A stretch of 64,000 nucleotides of DNA from Flavobacterium sp. MC2016-06 (GTDB lineage: Bacteria; Bacteroidota; Bacteroidia; Flavobacteriales; Flavobacteriaceae), in the NCBI RefSeq assembly GCF_009711165.2, contig NZ_WMID02000008.1:62001-126000 (forward strand), read 5' to 3'. Positions within the stretch are counted from its first letter, which is position 1. Each line of letters opens with the position of its first letter. Of the stretch, positions 44,791 through 52,277 are shown in pieces. The position numbers were made by a program, and so were the translations under genes. Under the pieces are notes generated by a model. That model was not told the origin of the DNA. It was given only the letters and a program-made list of their open reading frames with translations, and ran no database searches.

Positions 44791-44820
44791 AACCGAGTCA
44801 GAAATGACTCGGTTTTTTTT
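44791..44820 (+). terminator. Terminator of the ATPase/nuclease pair (copy 2 of 3)
   Basis: AACCGAGTCA-GAAA-TGACTCGGTT plus T-run; identical over the stem and loop to the dnaK terminator. It is preceded by an extra AAACCGA. Confidence 0.92.
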
Positions 44821-44910
44821 TGGATTTTTTTTTCTGAATGTGACTATCCGTAATTATATGAGGTTTTTTAGTGTTTAATTTGAAATGAAAATTAACCCAA
44901 AAAACAAATT

Positions 44911-45483
44911 ATGAAAAGATTTTTAACTATTGGACTTTTGTCCCTATTGGTCGTATTTACAAGTTGCAGCAGTGATGATAATGATGATAACGGCGGTAGT
45001 GGTTCAGTTACGGCTACAATTAATGGTGCTGAATGGAAAGCTACAAAAATTACAAGTGTTACTTTGATTAAAGTTCCAGGTGAAGATGGCGGCCAGCGTT
45101 TTGATATCAATGTTCAGAACGATTCGCAAATGCTTTTATTAGCATGTGAAAGCGAACTAACAACCAATGATGCAATGCCATTAAAAGAATATACTTTTGA
45201 GGATCAAGATGATGATACTGATACGCCAATAGTTACTACTAGTAATGCATTATTTTTGAATTATTATCTGGTAGATGGAAATTCTTATGGAGAACATTTT
45301 CCTAAATCTGGAAAAATAACAATTACAGCTATGGATCCTCAGAAAAAAACAGTTTCAGGAACATTTAGTTTTACTGCTGAAAAAGTAGGTACCTTACAAA
45401 CTAAAATCGTAACTCCTAATGTTTTTGAACTTACCAAAGGAGTTTTTAAAAATCTGCCTTATACCGTTATTAAAGCGCAATAA
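44911..45483 (+). CDS. Surface-type lipoprotein, DUF6252-like
   Basis: 190 residues with a lipoprotein signal (Cys19) followed at once by SSDDNDDNGG. Acidic residues just after the lipidated cysteine are the known lipoprotein export signal for the cell surface in Bacteroidota. The mature part is beta-rich (SVTATINGAEWKATKI, GKITITAMDPQKKTVSGTFS), the pattern of the small DUF6252-like group. Ligand unknown. Confidence 0.7.
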   Translation: MKRFLTIGLLSLLVVFTSCSSDDNDDNGGSGSVTATINGAEWKATKITSVTLIKVPGEDGGQRFDINVQNDSQMLLLACESELTTNDAMPLKEYTFEDQDDDTDTPIVTTSNALFLNYYLVDGNSYGEHFPKSGKITITAMDPQKKTVSGTFSFTAEKVGTLQTKIVTPNVFELTKGVFKNLPYTVIKAQ

Positions 45484-45500
45484 ATGGTATTTAAGCATAA

Positions 45501-45532
45501 AAAAACCGAGTCAGAAATGGCTCGGTTTTTTT
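45501..45532. terminator. Terminator of the lipoprotein gene (copy 3 of 3)
   Basis: AACCGAGTCA-GAAA-TGGCTCGGTT, one base different in the stem from copies 1 and 2. Placed between convergent genes, with A/T runs on both sides. Confidence 0.9.
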
Positions 45533-45546
45533 ATGGATTTGAATTT

Positions 45547-46209
45547 TTAAAATTCTATATATTCTTCTGCTGATTTTATTATATTAACGTCGCCCATTAA
45601 AGTAGGTTGATCCATTTTTACGATCAATTTTGAATTGCTTTTCAGTTTTATTTCAATATCATTAAAACCAATGGATGAAAAAATTAGAATATCTCCCTTT
45701 TTAGCTTTTATAGAAAATTCACCATCAAAATTTGTCTGCGTTATGTTTTTAGTTCCTTTTATAGAGATGTTTACTGCTGGAAAAGGCATTTTAGTGTCGT
45801 CATAAACAACACCATTGTATTGCTTGATTTCCTTATCTGAATTTGTTTTTGTAGCGCTATCGCTATTTGATTGCTTATTATCAGTCTGTTCTATTTTTGG
45901 TTTTTCCTGTGCTTTAGCAGATTGATTTCCTAAACCTAAAAAGGCAATTACAGAAGCTGCAGCAATAACCCAAAGAGATTTTTTTTCTTTCGTAATTATT
46001 AAATCTCGATTAAGTTGATAATTATTAAAACGACCGCATAAATTTTCATTTTCATTATACGCTAAAACAATTTCTCTATCGGAAGCTTTAGTAAAATCGA
46101 TTACATTTTTTTGGCAATTACTGCAAAATCTACCTTTTTGAGATGGAGACATTTCGAGCCAATTTTCATGACATGGTTCTGGAATTGAGATTTTTATTTT
46201 AGAAGTCAT
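45547..46209 (-). CDS. Cys-finger/CarboxypepD_reg membrane protein, paralogue 2
   Basis: 220 residues. The N-terminal 60 residues carry the Bacteroidota motif PEPCHENW followed by GRFCSNCQKNVIDFT, with Cys and His spacing that could bind zinc. A membrane segment follows (about 79-95, SLWVIAAASVIAFLGLG), then an Asn/Ser/Lys linker and a carboxypeptidase-regulatory-like beta sandwich (FPAVNISIKGTKNITQTNFD). It is a tandem copy of the gene at 46310-46966. Role unknown; the domain order suggests a cytoplasmic finger and a periplasmic sandwich. Confidence 0.8.
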   Translation of the reverse strand: MTSKIKISIPEPCHENWLEMSPSQKGRFCSNCQKNVIDFTKASDREIVLAYNENENLCGRFNNYQLNRDLIITKEKKSLWVIAAASVIAFLGLGNQSAKAQEKPKIEQTDNKQSNSDSATKTNSDKEIKQYNGVVYDDTKMPFPAVNISIKGTKNITQTNFDGEFSIKAKKGDILIFSSIGFNDIEIKLKSNSKLIVKMDQPTLMGDVNIIKSAEEYIEF

Positions 46210-46309
46210 TTGAATAATAGTTATGATATAATATTCTGATTTAGATATAAAAATCCAAGTTAAGAATAATTCAGTTTTTTTATGGCTCTTACAAAAGAAT
46301 TTGATTTAA

Positions 46310-46966
46310 TTACTTTTTATGTCTTATTACTCCATAGCCAACCGTTATCGGATCAAAAGGTGCTTCGTTAGGTTTAAGATTGATTTCAATATTGGTTTTA
46401 TTTGTAATGGTAAATTCAATTTGGTTATAATCCAAAAAGGAGAATACTAAGATATCTCCCTTTTTAGCTTTTATAGAAAATGTACCATCAAAATTTGTTT
46501 GTGTTGTATTTTTTGTTCCTTTAATGATAACATTTGTACTAGGTAGAGGAGTTTTTTGTTCATCATAAACAACACCACTAAATTCTTTGATTTCATTATC
46601 AGAATTCACCTTTGTAGCGCTATTTGATTGCTTATTATCAGTTTGTTCTATTCTTGGTTTCCCTTGGGCTTTTGCAGATTGATTTCCTAAACCTAAAAAA
46701 GCAATTACAGAAGCTGCAGCAATAACCCAAAGAGATTTTTTCTCTTTCGGAATTATTAAATCTCGATTAAGTTGATAATTATTAAAACGACCGCATAAGT
46801 TTTCATTTTCATTATACGCTAATACAATTTCTCTGTCGGAAGCTTTAGTGAAATCAATTACATTTTTTTGGCAATTACTGCAAAATCTGCCTTTTTGAGA
46901 TGGAGACATCTCGAGCCAATTTTCATGACAAGGTTCTGGAATTGAGATTCTTATTTTGTGAGCCAT
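46310..46966 (-). CDS. Cys-finger/CarboxypepD_reg membrane protein, paralogue 1
   Basis: 218 residues, same domain order as its neighbour. The first 113 residues differ at only about six positions from the paralogue, while the C-terminal sandwich is clearly more diverged (LPSTNVIIKGTKNTTQTNFD versus FPAVNISIKG...). The end KPNEAPFDPITVGYG resembles a TonB-box-like or SusC-type start of plug sequence, but the gene stops there. The 100-bp spacer between the two copies suggests separate or weakly coupled expression. Confidence 0.8.
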   Translation of the reverse strand: MAHKIRISIPEPCHENWLEMSPSQKGRFCSNCQKNVIDFTKASDREIVLAYNENENLCGRFNNYQLNRDLIIPKEKKSLWVIAAASVIAFLGLGNQSAKAQGKPRIEQTDNKQSNSATKVNSDNEIKEFSGVVYDEQKTPLPSTNVIIKGTKNTTQTNFDGTFSIKAKKGDILVFSFLDYNQIEFTITNKTNIEINLKPNEAPFDPITVGYGVIRHKK

Positions 46967-47125
46967 TTTATGTTTTTATCTATAAATGAAATGTAAGCCA
47001 AATTTTGTATTTATAAAAGTAATTATTTTTTTGATCTTTCCTCTAAAACATAGTTATCAAAATGATAATTGTCATTTCCTGTTCGGATTCTTTTTTGTAA
47101 TATTACTATATAAATTATTCTTTGA

Positions 47126-48196
47126 ATGAGAAAGATAAAATACAAGAAAGGGCGCAAGCTTCAACATATTACATTAGAGTATACTGGGACACAAAAAGAA
47201 CATAAATCTGAGATGCAGCTTTTTGTATATAATGATGCAGAGGTTACTGAATATGACAAATTAGAGCTGGCTGCATTAGAAACTTGCATGGCTTATTCTA
47301 AAAATAACTGGCTGAATGTTCACGGACTTAATGACATCAATTTAATTAAAACAATTGGAGCACATTTTAAGATCGATGATTTTCTTTTGGCCGATATTTT
47401 AAATACTACCAAAAGAACAAAACTGCAGGAAGAAGAAGATATTTTGTTCTTTAATATTAAATCACTTTTGCCTTCTGAATATTCGGATAATATTAGTGTT
47501 GAGCAACTTAGTTTTATTTTGAAAGATGGACTTTTAATCTCATTTCAAGAAAAACGAAGCGATTTTTTTACCCACATACGCGAACGCTTACGCACGCATT
47601 CTGGCATTGTAAGAACTAAAAAGGTAGATTATCTGCTTTATTTATTATTAGACGCTGTAATGGAGAATTTTTACATTACACTGGAAGATGAAGAAGATAA
47701 AGTAGAAGAATTAATCAATGAGACTAAAAAGGATTCGAAGCCCGCTATTTTAGAAAAAATTGAAAATCACCGTGATAATTTAAATTTTTTAAAACGTTCT
47801 ATTATTCCACTTAGAGATTCCTTATATTATTTAAAAACCATTAAAGATGATGACACTTATAATGGAATTGAAAAAGATACGTTTAATTTCTTTATTAGGC
47901 TGCATCAAAAAAGTTTAGAGCTTTTAGAGCAGATTGAGTCCGATATGAGTTCATTAGAAAGCGCATCAAATTTCTATTTTTCAGAACAAAGCCGAAAAAT
48001 GAATGAAATTATGAAGACCCTTACGATCATATCAGCCGTATTTATTCCGCTGACATTTATAGTTGGAGTATACGGAATGAACTTTGAAAACATGCCCGAG
48101 CTTAAAACACAAAATGGTTATTTTGTTGTTATGGGCATTATGGTTTTATTGGTAATAGCACTAATTATTTATTTCAAAAAACGACGATGGTTTTAA
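47126..48196 (+). CDS. corA: Magnesium/cobalt transporter CorA
   Basis: Homopentameric channel for Mg2+ (and Co2+). The 356-residue protein has the long cytoplasmic helical funnel, two C-terminal membrane segments and the selectivity motif YGMN (in VGVYGMNFENMPE) after the first segment. Ends in a basic KKRRWF tail. Single gene; 43 bp before pta. Confidence 0.94.
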   Translation: MRKIKYKKGRKLQHITLEYTGTQKEHKSEMQLFVYNDAEVTEYDKLELAALETCMAYSKNNWLNVHGLNDINLIKTIGAHFKIDDFLLADILNTTKRTKLQEEEDILFFNIKSLLPSEYSDNISVEQLSFILKDGLLISFQEKRSDFFTHIRERLRTHSGIVRTKKVDYLLYLLLDAVMENFYITLEDEEDKVEELINETKKDSKPAILEKIENHRDNLNFLKRSIIPLRDSLYYLKTIKDDDTYNGIEKDTFNFFIRLHQKSLELLEQIESDMSSLESASNFYFSEQSRKMNEIMKTLTIISAVFIPLTFIVGVYGMNFENMPELKTQNGYFVVMGIMVLLVIALIIYFKKRRWF

Positions 48197-48239
48197 TGTT
48201 TGCTAAAAGATTAAAACTGCTATTTAAAATACATTTATT

Positions 48240-50333
48240 ATGAGTAAAGCTATATATATAGCCACAAGCGATCAGAATAGTGGAAAATCGATTATTACAC
48301 TCGGTTTGATGGGGATTTTGATTGGAAAAACGGCTAAAGTAGGTTATTTTAGACCTATTATTGAAGATTTTGTAGATGGTGAATTAGACAATCATATAGA
48401 AACCGTTCTTTCGCATTTTAACCTTGATATTAAATTTGAAGATGCTTATGCGATTACTAAAAGCAGATTGATCAAAAAGAAAAATAAAGGTAAAATAGGG
48501 GAAGTTTTAGATCTAATTATCGAAAAATACAAACGCCTTGAAGAGCGATTTGATTTTGTTTTGGTTGAAGGAACGAGTTTTACTGGCGAAGGAACTTCAA
48601 TAGAATTAGATTTGAATGTTCTTATTGCAAAAAACCTCGGAATTCCAACTATAATTATCGGATCTGGAGTTGGTAAAACTTTAGAAGAATTGGTCGACAG
48701 CTTGCATTTGGTTTACGATTCCTTTAAAGTAAAAGATGTTGAAGTATTGTCTGTTTTTGCCAACAAAGTACAACCAGAAAATATAGAGCTGGTAACAAAA
48801 AGTCTGCAAAAAAACCTGCCGGCAAATGTTTTGATAAATACAATTCCTCTGATTTCGAGTCTGAACAATCCAACCATGCAGGAAATTGTTAATGCCCTTG
48901 ATGCTAAAGTATTGTTTGGAGAAAATTATCTGAATAATGAAATTGGACATTACAGCGTTGGTGCAATGCAGCTGCACAATTACTTAGTTCACTTGCATGA
49001 CAATGCGCTTGTAATTACGCCAGGAGACCGATCAGATATTATTTTAGGAGCTTTACAAGCCAACGAATCGGCTAATTATCCGACTATTTCAGGCATTATT
49101 TTAACGGGGAATATTATTCCAGAAGAAAGTATTTTAAAGCTTATAGAAGGTTTGTCTGCAATTGTTCCCATTATTGCTGTAGACGGAGGAACTTATAATA
49201 TTACGAACAAAATAGGCAGCATCAAATCTGAAATTTACGCGAATAACACCCATAAGATTGAAACATCAATCAGTACTTTTGAAAAATACGTTGATAATGA
49301 CGCTTTATCCGAAAGATTAATCACATTTGTAGCAGAAGGCATGACGCCAAAAATGTTTCAATACAACATGGTTAAAAGAGCCAGACAGCATCGTAAACAT
49401 ATTGTACTGCCAGAAGGAAATGATGAGCGAATTATTATCGCAGCTTCAAGATTATTAGACATGGATGTGGTTGATATTTCGATTATTGGAGATAAAAAAC
49501 AAATAGAAAATAAAGTTACAGAACTGGGACTTACTTTTGATTTTTCTAAAGTAAATATCATAAATCCAAAAGAATCTAAACTTTATGAAGATTACGCCAA
49601 TACGTATTACGAGCTTAGAAAAGCTAAAAACGTAAGCATAACAATGGCAAGAGATTTAATGGAAGATGTGTCTTATTTTGGCACTATGATGGTGTATAAA
49701 GGCCACGCCGACGGAATGGTTTCTGGAGCAGCACACACCACACAGCACACAATTTTACCAGCATTGCAATTCATTAAAACAAAACCAAATTCATCTGTAG
49801 TTTCTTCTGTATTTTTCATGTGTTTAGAAGACCGAGTTTCTGTTTTTGGAGATTGTGCCATTAACCCAAATCCAACGGCAGAACAATTGGCAGAAATCGC
49901 AATTTCGTCTGCAGAATCAAGTTTAGCTTTCGGAATTGAACCAAAAATAGCAATGCTATCGTATTCTTCTGGATCATCAGGAAAAGGAGATGAGGTAGAC
50001 AAAGTAAGAACGGCTACAGCAATTGTAAAAGAAAAACGACCAGATCTAAAAATAGAAGGACCAATTCAGTACGATGCAGCAGTCGATTTAACTGTAGGGA
50101 AAAGCAAAATGCCAGATTCAGAAGTTGCAGGGCAGGCGAGTGTACTTATATTTCCTGATTTAAATACAGGAAATAACACTTATAAAGCCGTACAAAGAGA
50201 AACAGGAGCTTTGGCTATCGGACCAATGTTACAAGGCTTAAACAAACCCGTAAACGATTTAAGCCGCGGTTGTACAGTAGATGATATTATTAATACAGTA
50301 GTAATTACAGCCATTCAAGCACAAGGATTGTAA
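48240..50333 (+). CDS. pta: Phosphate acetyltransferase
   Basis: Interconverts acetyl-CoA and acetyl phosphate. The 697-residue protein is the long form: an N-terminal BioD-like P-loop domain (SDQNSGKS, about 10-17), a DRTGG middle domain, and the C-terminal PTA_PTB catalytic domain with VLPEGNDERIIIAA and MVSGAAHTTQHTI. The ackA gene follows, giving the acetate pathway for ATP formation and overflow. Confidence 0.96.
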   Translation: MSKAIYIATSDQNSGKSIITLGLMGILIGKTAKVGYFRPIIEDFVDGELDNHIETVLSHFNLDIKFEDAYAITKSRLIKKKNKGKIGEVLDLIIEKYKRLEERFDFVLVEGTSFTGEGTSIELDLNVLIAKNLGIPTIIIGSGVGKTLEELVDSLHLVYDSFKVKDVEVLSVFANKVQPENIELVTKSLQKNLPANVLINTIPLISSLNNPTMQEIVNALDAKVLFGENYLNNEIGHYSVGAMQLHNYLVHLHDNALVITPGDRSDIILGALQANESANYPTISGIILTGNIIPEESILKLIEGLSAIVPIIAVDGGTYNITNKIGSIKSEIYANNTHKIETSISTFEKYVDNDALSERLITFVAEGMTPKMFQYNMVKRARQHRKHIVLPEGNDERIIIAASRLLDMDVVDISIIGDKKQIENKVTELGLTFDFSKVNIINPKESKLYEDYANTYYELRKAKNVSITMARDLMEDVSYFGTMMVYKGHADGMVSGAAHTTQHTILPALQFIKTKPNSSVVSSVFFMCLEDRVSVFGDCAINPNPTAEQLAEIAISSAESSLAFGIEPKIAMLSYSSGSSGKGDEVDKVRTATAIVKEKRPDLKIEGPIQYDAAVDLTVGKSKMPDSEVAGQASVLIFPDLNTGNNTYKAVQRETGALAIGPMLQGLNKPVNDLSRGCTVDDIINTVVITAIQAQGL

Positions 50334-50350
50334 TCAGTAAAAAAATAGTT

Positions 50351-50423
50351 GTTTCAGGTTTCAAGTTTCAGGTTCCAAAACTTGAAACTTGAAACTTGAA
50401 ACTTGAAACTTGAAACCTGAAAC
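50351..50423. repeat. GTTTCAAG inverted repeat between pta and ackA
   Basis: GTTTCAGGTTTCAAGTTTCA (50351-50370) pairs perfectly over 20 bp with 50404-50423, around a central run of CTTGAAA units. In the RNA it would form a long hairpin in the 117-base pta-ackA spacer. There is no T-run after it, so it is not a standard terminator. Confidence 0.92.
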
Positions 50424-50450
50424 AAAAAAACTTACCAACTTAAAAAAACA

Positions 50451-51635
50451 ATGAAAATATTAATTATAAACTCAGGAAGTTCATCAATAAAATATCAATT
50501 AATGGTAATGCCTTCAAACGAAGTAATTTGTACAGGTATGATTGATAGAATAGGTTTAGAAACTTCAAATGTTACGTTTAAAACTTCATCAAATTCGTAT
50601 GAAGAAATACTGCCAATCCCAACGCATAAAGTAGGCTTGCAAAAAGTAGCCGATATGCTTTTAGATGCAGAAAAAGGAGTCATTAAATCAACTTCAGAAA
50701 TTGGCGCAGTTGGTCATCGTGTCGTGCATGGCGGCAGTTATTTTTCAGATACAACTATTATTACTCAAGAAGTAAAAGACAAAATTAAAGAGCTTTCAGA
50801 ACTAGCTCCATTGCATAATCCAGCGCATTTGGTTGGAATAAATGTTGCTGAAGAAATATTTGCAGACGCTAAACAAGTGGCTGTTTTTGATACTGCTTTT
50901 CATCAGACAATTCCAGTAAAAGCTTATAAATACGCAATACCAAATTATCTTTTAACAGAAAACAAAGTAAGAGTTTACGGTTTTCATGGAACAAGCCACA
51001 AATATGTTTCAGAGAAAGCAATAGAATTTTTAGAACATAACTCTAAAATCATTACCATTCATCTCGGAAACGGCTGCAGTATGACAGCAATTAAAGATGG
51101 AAAAAGTGTTGACCACACAATGGGATTTTCTCCTTCAAATGGACTAATTATGGGTACGCGCGCTGGTGACATTGATCAATCGGTTATATTCTATATGATT
51201 AAAAATTTAGGATATTCGCCAGATGAGGTAAATTCGATTTTATTAAAACAAAGTGGCATGTTAGGTCTTACAGGTTACAGCGATTTACGCGATATAGAAT
51301 CAGAAGCAGCAAAAGGAAACAAAGATTGTCAGCTTGCTTTATTGATGAATGCTTATAGAATTAAAAAAATAATTGGTTCATATACAGCAGCTTTAAATGG
51401 CTTAGACGCTATTATTTTTACAGCAGGAATTGGTGAAAACTCATCATATATGCGTAAGTTGGTTTGTACAGATTTAGATTATTTTGGAATAGAAATAGAC
51501 GACGAAAAAAATCAAATTCGTTCTAAAGAAATCAGAGAGATTAATAAGCCAAGTTCTAAAGTAAAAGTTTTAGTAGTTCCTACAGATGAGGAATATGAAA
51601 TTGCCAATCAGGTTTACAATTTACTTGAAAATTAA
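50451..51635 (+). CDS. ackA: Acetate kinase
   Basis: Makes ATP and acetate from acetyl phosphate, or the reverse. The 394-residue protein begins with MKILIINSGSSSIKY, has VVHGG and HNPAHL at about 90-120, the FGFHGTSH motif, and the ASKHA-type GNGCSM and GENSS motifs. Length is typical. Paired with pta upstream. Confidence 0.97.
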   Translation: MKILIINSGSSSIKYQLMVMPSNEVICTGMIDRIGLETSNVTFKTSSNSYEEILPIPTHKVGLQKVADMLLDAEKGVIKSTSEIGAVGHRVVHGGSYFSDTTIITQEVKDKIKELSELAPLHNPAHLVGINVAEEIFADAKQVAVFDTAFHQTIPVKAYKYAIPNYLLTENKVRVYGFHGTSHKYVSEKAIEFLEHNSKIITIHLGNGCSMTAIKDGKSVDHTMGFSPSNGLIMGTRAGDIDQSVIFYMIKNLGYSPDEVNSILLKQSGMLGLTGYSDLRDIESEAAKGNKDCQLALLMNAYRIKKIIGSYTAALNGLDAIIFTAGIGENSSYMRKLVCTDLDYFGIEIDDEKNQIRSKEIREINKPSSKVKVLVVPTDEEYEIANQVYNLLEN

Positions 51636-51671
51636 TGCCATATTTGAAAAAATAATCTTAAGATAAATAAG

Positions 51672-52169
51672 ATGGCAGTAACAAAAGCAGCACTTACAGA
51701 AGTTGATATTCAATCTTTAAAGAATAAGAAAAAGAATAATTCAAAAATGAGAATTACGATTTCACTTATCTCGACTTTAAGCCTTCTTATGGTGTATTTG
51801 ATAGTAGGTTTTGATACCTCAAATTCTTTTTTTAGATTTTTTGCAGGGGCTGTAATTTTGATTAATTCGGCTCTCATTCTAAAATCACTCATAGATACTA
51901 ATTATGATAATGATTTAAGTGAAAAGCAAAAATATGTTGGCACAGTAAAAGTAAAGAAGAAAGAATATTGGTATGACAATGAAGATAATTCAGAAATTTT
52001 TATGATCAATTTTGATGAATGGAGAATTGGAAATAAATCTTTTAAAGAAGAAATTTGGAATACAATAAATGAAGGCGATGAATTTTATGTAGAACAAGCT
52101 ACTAATTCAGGTTTTCTTATAAAATTAGAAAAAGACAATGTAGATTTTAAAGCTGGACTTGCACGATAA
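51672..52169 (+). CDS. Hypothetical membrane protein
   Basis: 165 residues with two membrane segments (about 28-45 and 51-69) and a soluble C-terminal beta-rich domain (KQKYVGTVKVKKKEYWYDNE). Thirty-six bp after ackA; may be a trailing gene of that operon, but the product is not recognised. Confidence 0.6.
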   Translation: MAVTKAALTEVDIQSLKNKKKNNSKMRITISLISTLSLLMVYLIVGFDTSNSFFRFFAGAVILINSALILKSLIDTNYDNDLSEKQKYVGTVKVKKKEYWYDNEDNSEIFMINFDEWRIGNKSFKEEIWNTINEGDEFYVEQATNSGFLIKLEKDNVDFKAGLAR

Positions 52170-52195
52170 AAGTATCATAATTATAAAACATTAAT

Positions 52196-52225
52196 AAAAA
52201 AGCTCCTCCATCGAGGAGCTTTTTT
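52196..52225 (+). terminator. Rho-independent terminator before the PUL
   Basis: A perfect 13-bp stem (AAAAAAGCTCCTC / GAGGAGCTTTTTT) with a CATC loop, closing the pta-ackA side. Confidence 0.92.
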
Positions 52226-52277
52226 AGGTATAAAAATTAAATATTTGTCAGTACCTTTGGCTATAAATCTGAATATT

